A DNA stretch of 60,582 nt from Paramylibacter kogurei (GTDB taxonomy: Bacteria > Pseudomonadota > Alphaproteobacteria > Rhodobacterales > Rhodobacteraceae). This document shows positions 17,985 through 25,498 of this stretch, piece by piece (within the stretch, counting starts at the first letter, position 1; every line of letters starts with the position of its first letter). Under the pieces are notes generated by a model that worked only from the letters and a program-made list of their open reading frames with translations, did no database searches and was not told the DNA's origin. The stretch lies in assembly GCF_002742285.1 (NCBI RefSeq), contig NZ_MDGM01000002.1, forward strand, positions 1 to 60,582. Reading direction: 5' to 3'. Position numbers and translations under genes: made by a program.

Positions 17985-18965
17985 TTACGCGCCCGTCACA
18001 TCAATCACCAGATTGCCCCGCTTGCGCCCTGTATCCACATGGGTATGCGCCGCCACGATGTCATCCAATGGATATGTCTTTTCAATCACGGTTTTGATCA
18101 CACCCGTTTCAAAAATCGGCTTGAGCCTGTGCAAAATTGCGATGATCTGATCATGGGGCAACATGCCAACGGCTGCGAATTTTGCACGTTTGCCGCGCGA
18201 CTTTGATCGCATCAATTGTTGCGCCAATAACCCAATCGATAACACAGGGCACATATAAATCCCATCTTTGCGCAGCGCGGTTTTGGCGGCGGCAAAGCTG
18301 CTCTTGCCAATGGTATCAAAAATCACGTCATAGGCATTGTGCGTTTTGGTGAAATCCTGTGATTTTCGATCAATCACCACATCCGCGCCCAATGCCAGCA
18401 CAAGCGCATGATTATCCGCACTGCTCACCGCCGTCACATGCGCCCCCAGATGTTTGGCAATCTGCACCGCTGCGGTGCCAAGCCCCCCTGACGCCCCATT
18501 GATCAACACCCGATCCCCTGCGCGAACATTGCCTACGGATTTCAGGAAATGATATGATGTCACCGCACCGTCACTGATCGGTGCCGCCTCTTGCATGGAT
18601 AACCCATCGGGCAAATGCATCATCGCGGCGGTTTCGGGAACCACCACGTATTGGGCATATGCGGAAAATAACATTCCTGTTTCACCACAGATCCGATCGC
18701 CAATTTGAAACCGTGTGACACCCGCGCCAACACCGCGCACCACCCCTGCAAATGCCGTGCCGGGGATTGGGCGTTTGGGCCGGCGCAGCCCAAGGAAAAT
18801 CCGCGCAAAACGTGGCACACCTTGGCGCATCATCGTATCCGCACGCGTGGCCGCCGTTGCGTGAATTTCAATTTGCACTTCGCCCGCCTTGGGCGTGGGT
18901 GTGGGCATATCGACCAGCTTCAAAACCTCTGGCCCGCCATAATTGGTAGAAATAATCGCTTTCAT
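17985..18965 (-). CDS. NAD(P)H:quinone oxidoreductase / zinc-free alcohol dehydrogenase family
   Basis: This is a 326-residue medium-chain reductase. The N-terminal GroES-like domain opens with AIISTNYGGPEVLKLVD, and the Rossmann domain has VLINGASGGLGTAAVQIAKHLGA near residues 145-167. The zinc ligands of classical alcohol dehydrogenases are absent, which favours a quinone-oxidoreductase-type enzyme. The substrate is unknown. The ATG at 18965 has GGAG seven bases upstream. It diverges from a LysR gene that probably controls it. Confidence 0.88.
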   Translation of the reverse strand: MKAIISTNYGGPEVLKLVDMPTPTPKAGEVQIEIHATAATRADTMMRQGVPRFARIFLGLRRPKRPIPGTAFAGVVRGVGAGVTRFQIGDRICGETGMLFSAYAQYVVVPETAAMMHLPDGLSMQEAAPISDGAVTSYHFLKSVGNVRAGDRVLINGASGGLGTAAVQIAKHLGAHVTAVSSADNHALVLALGADVVIDRKSQDFTKTHNAYDVIFDTIGKSSFAAAKTALRKDGIYMCPVLSIGLLAQQLMRSKSRGKRAKFAAVGMLPHDQIIAILHRLKPIFETGVIKTVIEKTYPLDDIVAAHTHVDTGRKRGNLVIDVTGA

Positions 18966-18992
18966 GATCAAACTCCTGTGGTTTGTTTGATC
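18966..18992 (-). promoter_or_regulatory. Leader stem-loop enclosing the Shine-Dalgarno of the oxidoreductase
   Basis: On the minus strand GATCAAAC (18992-18985) pairs with GTTTGATC (18973-18966). The AGGAG ribosome site lies in the 11-base loop and runs up to the stem, and the ATG follows the stem at once. This could limit ribosome access. Confidence 0.4.
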
Positions 18993-19003
18993 GCTCTATG
19001 CCA

Positions 19004-19060
19004 ATGCAAATACGCATTTAAAATTGACCAAAACCACAGTTTTGATATGCATATACGCAT
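19004..19060. promoter_or_regulatory. Paired LysR operator candidates ATGC-N6-GCAT
   Basis: Two near-identical 14-base sites, ATGCAAATACGCAT (19004-19017) and ATGCATATACGCAT (19047-19060), lie 43 bases apart (about four helical turns) between the divergent oxidoreductase and LysR genes. Each is an inverted repeat. The second overlaps the LysR start region, which would suit autorepression. Confidence 0.55.
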
Positions 19061-19946
19061 GGAATGGCGAAACATCACATTTGACTGGAACCGCGCGCGC
19101 GCGTTTCTTGTCACTGCAGAGGAAGGATCATATTCCGCCGCTGCGCGTGCATTGAACATGGCACAACCCACATTAGGGCGACAGGTGGATGCGTTGGAAC
19201 GCGAATTGGGCGTTGTGTTATTTCAACGCATCGGACGTGGTTTGGCGCTTACGGATGCGGGATTGGATTTATTGGAACATGCGCGGCACATGGGCGATCA
19301 CGCCAACGCATTGGCGCTGGCCGCGGCGGGGCAATCCCAAACCATCGCGGGCACGGTACGTATATCTGCAAGCGATGTTTATGCGGCCCACCTGTTGCCC
19401 GCAATCATTGCCAAGCTGCGCAAAACCCATCCTGCGATCAACCTTGAAATCATCGCATCCACGAACACCAGCGATCTGCGTCGGCGCGAAGCAGACATTG
19501 CCCTGCGCAATTTTCGCCCCAGCGAACCCGATCTGATTGCCAAAAAAATCCGCGATGTTCCCGCCCGCCTTTATGCAACACCCAAATATCTAGCCACAAT
19601 TGGTGATCCCAAAACCCCCGCCGATTTATCACGCGCCGATTTTATCAGCATCGATGCATCGGGCATGTTTATGCGGGTTTTGAATGACCAAGGGCTGTCC
19701 CTAACCAATCACAATTTCCCGCTGTTATGCGAAAATTATTTGGTGATGTGGGAAATGGTGAAACAGGGTTTGGGCATTGGAGTACTGGATGGAAATATCG
19801 GGGATAGTGATCCAACCGTCACCCGCGCCCTGCCCGATTTCCCCCCGCTGATGTTTCCCATCTGGCTGGTCGCGCATCGCGAATTGGCCAGCAGCAAACG
19901 TATCCGCGTGGTCTTTGATTTGCTGGCCGATGAATTGGCGTTATGA
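19059..19946 (+). CDS. LysR-family transcriptional regulator
   Basis: This 295-residue regulator has a winged-helix domain at about residues 5-65 (ARAFLVTAEEGSYSAAARAL, then QPTLGRQVDALERELGVVLF) and a substrate-binding domain from about 90. It probably controls the divergent quinone oxidoreductase at the paired sites in the gap. No strong Shine-Dalgarno marks the start; the ATG at 19059 was chosen because the family domain begins directly after it, and ATGs at 19047 and 19064 are alternatives. Its stop overlaps the convergent LysE gene by six bases. Confidence 0.88.
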   Translation: MEWRNITFDWNRARAFLVTAEEGSYSAAARALNMAQPTLGRQVDALERELGVVLFQRIGRGLALTDAGLDLLEHARHMGDHANALALAAAGQSQTIAGTVRISASDVYAAHLLPAIIAKLRKTHPAINLEIIASTNTSDLRRREADIALRNFRPSEPDLIAKKIRDVPARLYATPKYLATIGDPKTPADLSRADFISIDASGMFMRVLNDQGLSLTNHNFPLLCENYLVMWEMVKQGLGIGVLDGNIGDSDPTVTRALPDFPPLMFPIWLVAHRELASSKRIRVVFDLLADELAL

Positions 19947-20546
19947 CAACAACATCCAAACCGCCACCACCGCCAAGATAATCCCAAATACCATATTCAA
20001 TTTTCGCGCCGTGGCGGGCGTGCGAAACCGCGCCGCAATTTGATCGCCAATCATCGTCCAAACGACAAAGGCAATCAAGTTATTGATCGTAAACACGGTG
20101 GCAATGACCCCAACCAACCAACGCGGATCGCCATGATCCAAAAATTGCGTAAACATCAGCACAATAATGACATAGGCCTTGGGGTTCAAAATCAACAACA
20201 CCACCCCGTCAAAAAATGATGCTGGCTTGGCCACCTCTTGCCCTGTCAAAGCCCCCGATCGAAACAATTTCCACGCCAGCCAAAAAACATAAACAGATCC
20301 GGCAACCTTCAACACCGCAAAAACCTGTGGCTGGCTATTCACCGCACGCGCAAAGCCAAGCCCGATGAACAGCGTCACAATCCATGTCGCCACATGATAT
20401 CCGATATTGGCAGGTATGGTTGCACGAAACCCAAACCGCGCACCATTGGCCGCAAAAAACATATTGCCCGGCCCAGGGCTATAGGCGAGAGGAAACAAAA
20501 ATACGAAAAGGGCGACAACGGTTTGAAACATGGATTTGGCTTTCAT
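19941..20546 (-). CDS. LysE/RhtB-family amino-acid exporter
   Basis: This 201-residue inner-membrane protein has five to six helices and the family N-terminus with SPGPGNMFFAANGARFGFR near residue 24. LysE-type proteins export amino acids or related small molecules; the substrate cannot be read from the sequence. An internal ATG five codons in (MFQTVV) is an alternative start. Confidence 0.87.
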   Translation of the reverse strand: MKAKSMFQTVVALFVFLFPLAYSPGPGNMFFAANGARFGFRATIPANIGYHVATWIVTLFIGLGFARAVNSQPQVFAVLKVAGSVYVFWLAWKLFRSGALTGQEVAKPASFFDGVVLLILNPKAYVIIVLMFTQFLDHGDPRWLVGVIATVFTINNLIAFVVWTMIGDQIAARFRTPATARKLNMVFGIILAVVAVWMLLS

Positions 20547-20619
20547 TTGAAAACCTATCTAATGACACCCATCACAAATTAACCACCCGTTTCTTGCGTA
20601 TTGATCGCAACAGATCACG

Positions 20620-21867
20620 CTATCCCTGCATCCCATCCCAGAATGCAAAAATTGCGCGGGCATTTAGTGCGGATCGCCAGCCGTGGCGCATGAAATCTTC
20701 GCGTTCCAGATCGTCTTTTAGTTCGGACAAGAACAATCGTTTATCCGCGTCGCGCTGTGTTGGGTTTCGCGCAGCGACCAACCCCGCCACCCATTCGAAT
20801 TTTTCGCGCATCTTGGCACGTTCGGCGGCGCGTTCATCTTGGGCGGCTTCGTCTGCGGCCATTTGAGCACGCCGAGCCTCTGCCAATTTTTTCGCCTCTG
20901 GGCTGGGTGGGATTTCCACCGCCTCTGGAACAGTTTTATAATCATCCTTGATCGCGGCGGACAGATAGCCCACGGATGATTTCACCCGCCCCTTGGTTGC
21001 GACATATTTCAATTTATCCGCGATATATTCATCGCCATGTTCCGCAATCCATTGGCGCGCCAAACGATCGGACACGCCTTGGGCAATCAGCGCGTTATAA
21101 ACGGCAGAGCTGCGCAATCCATCGCTGTCATCAATGTTAAACATCGCAAGCTGTGGGTTTTCCTTGATCGCAAATCGGATTTCGGTCACCGCCCTGCCCT
21201 TTTTGCGAAATTCGGGTGTGATGGAAATATCAGATGTTTTATTCACCTCGGCCACGGCGGGTTTGATGATTTTCGCATTCAGGTGTTTGAAACTTTCGTA
21301 ATAGCTACTGCCTTCAACCCCCATCAATTTGCGAAACGTATCCAGCGCCCACCAGCCCGTCGAACCCGTGCGCACAAAGCGATAACAATTTTCATAAAGT
21401 GCGAGACCATGACCCGATGAAAAATTGCGCTGAATATTCACATTGATCAACGCATAAACCTTGGGGTCGTGCAATTTTTGCGCCAAGACCGGGGAATAGG
21501 CATATTCGCAAACGCCCCCTTTCAGCTTGGCATAGGATAACAGCGATGAAACGCCCCATTCCTGTTTCCCATCCTCGCCCAGCATATCCCATTCCGCCAC
21601 GGTTTCCGCCAGCGATTTAAGTGCTGCGCGCAGCGTGTCCATATCGTTGGAATTATACCCAACAATCATCGCCAGCGTTTTTGCATCAATCGCATGGGAT
21701 TGGCTGGTTTGCAGCGTGTCATATGCATTGAGCAATAACACATTAGACAGCTTGCGTTGCAATAACGATAGCTTGCCCGAAATGTGAATTGCCGCCACAT
21801 GTTTTTTCACGGTCTCGCGTTTTAACGCGCCGGTTAATTGCTGTTTTTCGACTGTTGCCTGTGCCAT
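20620..21867 (-). CDS. repB: Rep_3-type plasmid replication initiator
   Basis: This 415-residue protein has the Rep_3 signature near the N-terminus (KKHVAAIHISGKLSLLQRKLSNVLLLNAY). Two winged-helix domains follow (about 20-125 and 140-260), then a charged helical tail rich in Ala, Glu and Arg (about 335-375). It should bind the iterons at 22088-22197 and open the AT-rich block beside them. The ATG at 21867 was preferred over the longer reading from 21957, whose extra 30 residues run through promoter repeats. It diverges from parAB, the usual layout of RepB-type plasmids in roseobacters. Confidence 0.88.
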   Translation of the reverse strand: MAQATVEKQQLTGALKRETVKKHVAAIHISGKLSLLQRKLSNVLLLNAYDTLQTSQSHAIDAKTLAMIVGYNSNDMDTLRAALKSLAETVAEWDMLGEDGKQEWGVSSLLSYAKLKGGVCEYAYSPVLAQKLHDPKVYALINVNIQRNFSSGHGLALYENCYRFVRTGSTGWWALDTFRKLMGVEGSSYYESFKHLNAKIIKPAVAEVNKTSDISITPEFRKKGRAVTEIRFAIKENPQLAMFNIDDSDGLRSSAVYNALIAQGVSDRLARQWIAEHGDEYIADKLKYVATKGRVKSSVGYLSAAIKDDYKTVPEAVEIPPSPEAKKLAEARRAQMAADEAAQDERAAERAKMREKFEWVAGLVAARNPTQRDADKRLFLSELKDDLEREDFMRHGWRSALNARAIFAFWDGMQG

Positions 21868-21905
21868 GTTTTTATCGTTTTTGCTTTTCCTCAGAGCATG
21901 GCACA

Positions 21906-21976
21906 AAAGGTACCCGCGATCAAATATTTTAGGGTTCTTAACAGATTCAAACCCCAATCCCGTAGACGGGTACCCT
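21906..21976 (-). promoter_or_regulatory. repB: Iteron-like inverted elements in the rep promoter
   Basis: The minus strand shows GGGTACCCGTC, AAGAACCCTAA and CGGGTACCTTTTG upstream of the rep start, each like the GGTACCCTTTG half of the iterons. In Rep_3 plasmids such inverted copies let Rep repress its own gene. The similarity is by eye and imperfect. Confidence 0.45.
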
Positions 21977-22087
21977 AAGACTCTATGTATTAAAAACCCG
22001 AGTCCACAGCGTGCGCAGGGGTAAGAATTGATTCACTTTTGGGCTAAAAACACCCTCAAACGGGTGAATTTGACCCGAAAATCACGG

Positions 22088-22197
22088 TCCTGCGAATCGG
22101 AACCTGTAATCCTGCAATTGGGTACCTTTGGCCCCGTAAATGGGTTCCCTTCATCCTGTGAATCAGTACCCTTTGGCCTGTATTCGGGTTCCCAAAC
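22088..22197 (+). repeat. Replication origin iterons, five 22-bp tandem copies
   Basis: Five consecutive units of exactly 22 bases start at 22088, 22110, 22132, 22154 and 22176. The consensus is close to TCCTGTGAATCGGTACCCTT followed by TG; each unit differs at several positions. Fixed spacing of two helical turns and the position between rep and parA mark them as Rep-binding iterons. Confidence 0.82.
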
Positions 22198-22207
22198 ACC
22201 GCTAACC

Positions 22208-22270
22208 TATTGAAAAAAAATATTTTTCTGCGCATAAACATATTAAATATCTTAAAGATATTAAACAGTT
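22208..22270. other. AT-rich putative DNA-unwinding element of the origin
   Basis: This stretch is almost entirely A and T and follows directly on the iterons. It includes the inverted repeat AATATCTT-A-AAGATATT (22246-22262). An AT-rich block beside iterons is where a Rep_3 initiator usually melts the DNA. Confidence 0.6.
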
Positions 22271-22302
22271 TAGCGTGCTTTCTTTCTTTGGGTATTCATG
22301 GG

Positions 22303-22319
22303 GGTTTCGCTGCGAAACC
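22303..22319. promoter_or_regulatory. parS-like centromere site, copy 1
   Basis: GGTTTCGC-T-GCGAAACC, a perfect inverted repeat, lies about 107 bases before the parA start. The same sequence recurs at 23864-23882 and 24868-24886 and, slightly altered, at 22746-22762. Confinement to the parAB region supports ParB binding. Confidence 0.75.
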
Positions 22320-22425
22320 TATGCTTTGATTGCAAAATGGCGCGGATATGATTTGCTGTTTTTTCCATGTGCGCTATTATCCACAATATCAACGAAAATA
22401 TAGAACATCTGTAAGGATGCGACCA

Positions 22426-23805
22426 TTGAGCAAAACACCGTCACCCACCCTGCCCCCATACCTCAATCTTGATCCAGAGGCCGCAGCGGCAAAGTTACCC
22501 GATCCTATCGACACCGCCCGATTCGCAAAAGCGGCATCTTTTTGTGCCAAAGGACGCGAAGATTTGGCGCAACGTGGATATGCGCCCGATGGCAAAAAAC
22601 GGCTGCGCAAATTTTCGACTTGGGAAGTGACGAAATACTTGATCCCCGTTGCCCCCGCCCATCTGCGCCGCGTGCTCAAGGCCAATCCGGACCTGCCCCA
22701 GGGTGATGGCGAAGGTGGTTCAAAATGGTTCACATTGGAAGAGGTGCTTTCGCTGCGAAACCATTTTGCATCAGAGGGTGTCAGCACCAAAGAATACCTT
22801 CCCTATCGCCCCAAAGGATTGCCAGCCAAGGTCACAGCCGTGGCCAATTTCAAAGGTGGTGTTGGCAAGACATCCACGGCGGCGCATCTGGCAATGTCGG
22901 CCGCGCTGGATGGGTACAAGGTTTTGGTGATCGATCTGGATTCTCAAGGATCGATGACATCCATTTTGGGCGGCGATGTACCCGATGAATGGTCCACCGT
23001 TTTTCCGCTGATTGCCAAAGATTATGCATCTGCGGTGCAGCGCGAAAATGATGTGCGCCGCGCAGCGGGCAATCCTGAAATTCCACTGGATGAAACATTG
23101 ACCGAGGCGTTGAATGTGAACGCAGCCGATGTGATCCAAAACACCCATTGGCCCAACATCGATTTGATCGGTGCACAGCTCAATCTGTATTGGGCGGAAT
23201 TTCAAATTCCGGTCTGGCGCATGGGGCTGCGCAATTGGCAGCTTTGGGATGGGCTGACGAATTTTTTGGAAAACGAAGGTATCTTGGACGATTACGATGT
23301 GGTGATTTTGGACACGCCACCCGCACTTGGGTATTTGACCATCAACGCCTTGGCGGCGGCGGATATTTTGCTGGTGCCCCTTGGCGCGTCATTTCTGGAG
23401 TTTGACAGCACAGGGCGGTTCTTTGATATGTTATTTACCACTTTCGCGTCTATTGAAGAGGGCGAAAATGCAGCGCGGCGTGCGGCGAACCTGCCCGAAA
23501 TGAAATTTGAATGGGATGTGGTGCGTGCGATTGTCACGCGATTTGATGCCAGCCAGCAAACCGATATGGCAAATGTGATCCAAGCGTATTTTGGCGATTT
23601 CATGAATGCCTATCGTCAGGATTACACCGCATTGGTCGGGCAGGCAGGCGAACAGGTGAACGGGATCTACGAAGCAGATTACCGCGATTTTAACCGCGAT
23701 ACCTATGTGCGCGGACGCGAAGCATTTGATCGCACCTATGCCGAATTCAAGGAACTGTTAATCGGATCGTGGTGGCGCGATCTGTCGATGGAGGATGATA
23801 CATAA
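22426..23805 (+). CDS. parA: ParA-type plasmid partition ATPase
   Basis: This 459-residue protein is a type Ia ParA. An N-terminal DNA-binding region (about residues 45-125, LRKFSTWEVTKYL to LRNHF) precedes a deviant Walker A (NFKGGVGKTS) near 145, a Walker A' (VLVIDLDSQGS) and DVVILDTPPALG. It binds DNA nonspecifically and moves plasmid-ParB complexes apart. The TTG at 22426 is preferred because TAAGGA lies eight bases upstream; the ATG at 22417 sits directly on that Shine-Dalgarno. The stop shares one base with the parB start (TAATG), so translation is coupled. Confidence 0.9.
   Translation: MSKTPSPTLPPYLNLDPEAAAAKLPDPIDTARFAKAASFCAKGREDLAQRGYAPDGKKRLRKFSTWEVTKYLIPVAPAHLRRVLKANPDLPQGDGEGGSKWFTLEEVLSLRNHFASEGVSTKEYLPYRPKGLPAKVTAVANFKGGVGKTSTAAHLAMSAALDGYKVLVIDLDSQGSMTSILGGDVPDEWSTVFPLIAKDYASAVQRENDVRRAAGNPEIPLDETLTEALNVNAADVIQNTHWPNIDLIGAQLNLYWAEFQIPVWRMGLRNWQLWDGLTNFLENEGILDDYDVVILDTPPALGYLTINALAAADILLVPLGASFLEFDSTGRFFDMLFTTFASIEEGENAARRAANLPEMKFEWDVVRAIVTRFDASQQTDMANVIQAYFGDFMNAYRQDYTALVGQAGEQVNGIYEADYRDFNRDTYVRGREAFDRTYAEFKELLIGSWWRDLSMEDDT
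22746..22762. promoter_or_regulatory. Degenerate parS-like site inside parA
   Basis: GCTTTCGC-T-GCGAAACC differs from the perfect palindrome by one base in the left arm. It lies within the parA coding sequence, over codons for Ser-Leu-Arg-Asn. It could be chance or a weak ParB site. Confidence 0.4.
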
Positions 23806-24869
23806 TGGCCAAAAGACGCAGATTAACCGCACCCGACGCTGATGCGTTGAAAGAATTGGAAACAGGTTTCGCTGCGAAACCTACCAGCGGATTGGAAACA
23901 AAATCCATGGCGCCCATCGCACAGGTCGCGGGAGAAGCGGCGGCTATGGCTGCGGTTGCCGAACAGGGCGATCGGGTGGAGGCCGCCAAAAACAAGGCGG
24001 ATGCAGAACGATTGGCCGCGGCGGAACATGCCGGGCTTTTGGCCGCCGAAATTTTGATCAGCGAAATTGATGCGGATTATCTGAACCGTGATCGTGTGGT
24101 GCAAGATATCGACGCGATGGAAGAATTGAAATCGTCATTGTCATCGCAAGGCCAGCGCACACCGCTGGAGGTAATCAAAACCGATGAAGGTTACGGTTTG
24201 ATTTCTGGCTGGCGTCGCTTGGCGGCGATGCGGGCATTGGGGGTTGAACGCGCCAAGGTGTTTGTGCGCGCGGCAGGTGACAGCGCGCAAACCTATTTGA
24301 ACATGGTCGAAGAAAACGAAATTCGCGCAGACCTGAGTCATTATGAACGCGGGCGCATTGCGGTTGTTGCCACAGGGCAGGGGGTGTTCGCATCGGTTGA
24401 AGATGCGGTGAATCATCTGTTCCAAGCCGCGTCCAAGGCAAAACGATCCAAGGTGCGTAGCTTTGCCCTGATCCACGAAGAACTGGGCGATTTGTTGCGT
24501 TTTCCTGCGGAAATGTCCGAACGTTTCGGATTAAAGCTCGCTTCTGCGCTGCGTAGCGGCGAAATAAGCCGTTTTCGCGGGGTTTTGGCCGATTCAGAGC
24601 CGCAATCAGCGCCAGAGGAGCTTCGGGCGCTAGAGCGCGCGATTTCAGCCTCTGCGCCTGCACCCAAGGATGCCAGCAAGGGTGGACGCCCGACCAGCAC
24701 CAAAATGGACCCGCTGACGCTCAAGGATGGCAGCACCGTTAATGCACATTACAGCGCAGATGGCGCAACATTTGTGGTGAAGGGCAGGGGGCTTGATAAA
24801 CATCAGACAAAACGGTTGATGAATGATATCACGCGGTTTTTGAACCAAAACGGATATACACCAGACTAG
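23805..24869 (+). CDS. parB: ParB-type centromere-binding partition protein
   Basis: This 354-residue protein has the ParB/Sulfiredoxin-like nuclease fold at about residues 85-175 (DAMEELKSSLSSQGQRTPLEV, GYGLISGWRRLAAMRALG, NMVEENEIRADLSHYERG). A helix-turn-helix region follows (about 180-250) and a C-terminal dimerisation region (about 295-354). It should bind the palindromes at 22303, 23864 and 24868. Codons 21-26 (Gly-Phe-Ala-Ala-Lys-Pro) are themselves one of these palindromes, and its stop codon overlaps another. Confidence 0.9.
   Translation: MAKRRRLTAPDADALKELETGFAAKPTSGLETKSMAPIAQVAGEAAAMAAVAEQGDRVEAAKNKADAERLAAAEHAGLLAAEILISEIDADYLNRDRVVQDIDAMEELKSSLSSQGQRTPLEVIKTDEGYGLISGWRRLAAMRALGVERAKVFVRAAGDSAQTYLNMVEENEIRADLSHYERGRIAVVATGQGVFASVEDAVNHLFQAASKAKRSKVRSFALIHEELGDLLRFPAEMSERFGLKLASALRSGEISRFRGVLADSEPQSAPEELRALERAISASAPAPKDASKGGRPTSTKMDPLTLKDGSTVNAHYSADGATFVVKGRGLDKHQTKRLMNDITRFLNQNGYTPD
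23864..23882. promoter_or_regulatory. parS-like centromere site, copy 2, inside parB
   Basis: AGGTTTCGC-T-GCGAAACCT is a perfect 19-base inverted repeat in the parB coding sequence. It spans 60-78 bases after the start codon and encodes Gly-Phe-Ala-Ala-Lys-Pro in frame. Confidence 0.75.
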
Positions 24870-24886
24870 GTTTCGCTGCGAAACCT
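24868..24886. promoter_or_regulatory. parS-like centromere site, copy 3, at the parB stop
   Basis: This is identical to copy 2 over all 19 bases. Its first two bases are the last two of the parB TAG stop codon. A loose half-site (GAGGCGAAACCC) follows near 24918. Confidence 0.78.
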
Positions 24887-24943
24887 CTCGGATATTTGCG
24901 TGTTATGAGATGTGTCGAGGCGAAACCCAGCGGGGAGGAAAGG

Positions 24944-25141
24944 TTATCCTGCGGAAACTGATGTTTGATCGCGACAGATATAAGATTTCAGGAAAAGATA
25001 GCTGCAAGCGGCGATTGCACCCAGAATGCTTGCGGTAACGTAGATTGCCAGAGCAAAGAGGATCGGATAGCCAATCACAAGTGATGATACGCTTGCCGTA
25101 AGGCCAAAGAGAATGCCAATCCCAATAATCGCAAGTATCAT
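24944..25141 (-). CDS. Small two-helix membrane protein of unknown function
   Basis: This 65-residue protein has two hydrophobic helices (about residues 2-21 and 26-52) and a short polar tail. GGGAG lies six bases before the ATG, which supports translation. It converges on parB across the third parS-like site. I do not recognise a family; it could be a plasmid-maintenance or accessory membrane peptide. Confidence 0.5.
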   Translation of the reverse strand: MILAIIGIGILFGLTASVSSLVIGYPILFALAIYVTASILGAIAACSYLFLKSYICRDQTSVSAG

Positions 25142-25498
25142 TTTAATCTCCCGTGATGCGCCAATCGCACCGTTACCGTTCTGTCCACCCTTAAAGTTGA
25201 GCGGATGTTTAAGGCAAAACTAAGACACAATCAGCGTATTTTTCTGCTTACGCTGCGTTCAGTTTCACCATTTGAATTTTGGTTACGCCGGTATTTTTCA
25301 CTAAGTACTTAAAATGACAGGGAAATTAGTACATGGATTCCCTACTCAGTACCCTATACTCAAAGTTGCAGAAAATCGTTACTAGACTCTTAACAAGGGC
25401 GAAAATAAGCGAAAATTTGCGCAAAAACCTATCTATTTAGACAGGTTTCTATCCCAAAAGACAGCAATATTCAACCTAAAGTTGTGTAAATGATTCGC
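25142..25498. other. 357-base gap beside the backbone
   Basis: No gene is evident here. TCAGTACCCT at 25346-25355 equals ten bases of iteron 4, so a stray Rep-binding element is possible. The end of the gap holds the minus-strand terminator at 25423-25448. Promoter signals for the small membrane protein should also lie here, but I cannot place them firmly. Confidence 0.4.
25423..25448 (-). terminator. Terminator after the asnB-glycosyltransferase operon
   Basis: On the minus strand AAACCTGTCT pairs with AGATAGGTTT (one G-U pair) around the loop AAAT. The stem is followed by a T-run at 25427-25423. It lies 50 bases beyond the glycosyltransferase stop. Confidence 0.7.

Noticed and set aside
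12198..20546. This accessory block as an integrated transposon or genomic island
   Set aside because: I found no transposase, integrase, terminal inverted repeats or flanking direct repeats at its edges.
22303..24886. Repeated GGTTTCGCTGCGAAACC as a CRISPR or transposon repeat
   Set aside because: Spacing is irregular (about 1.0-1.6 kb), copies lie within coding sequence, and they are confined to parAB, which fits a centromere better.
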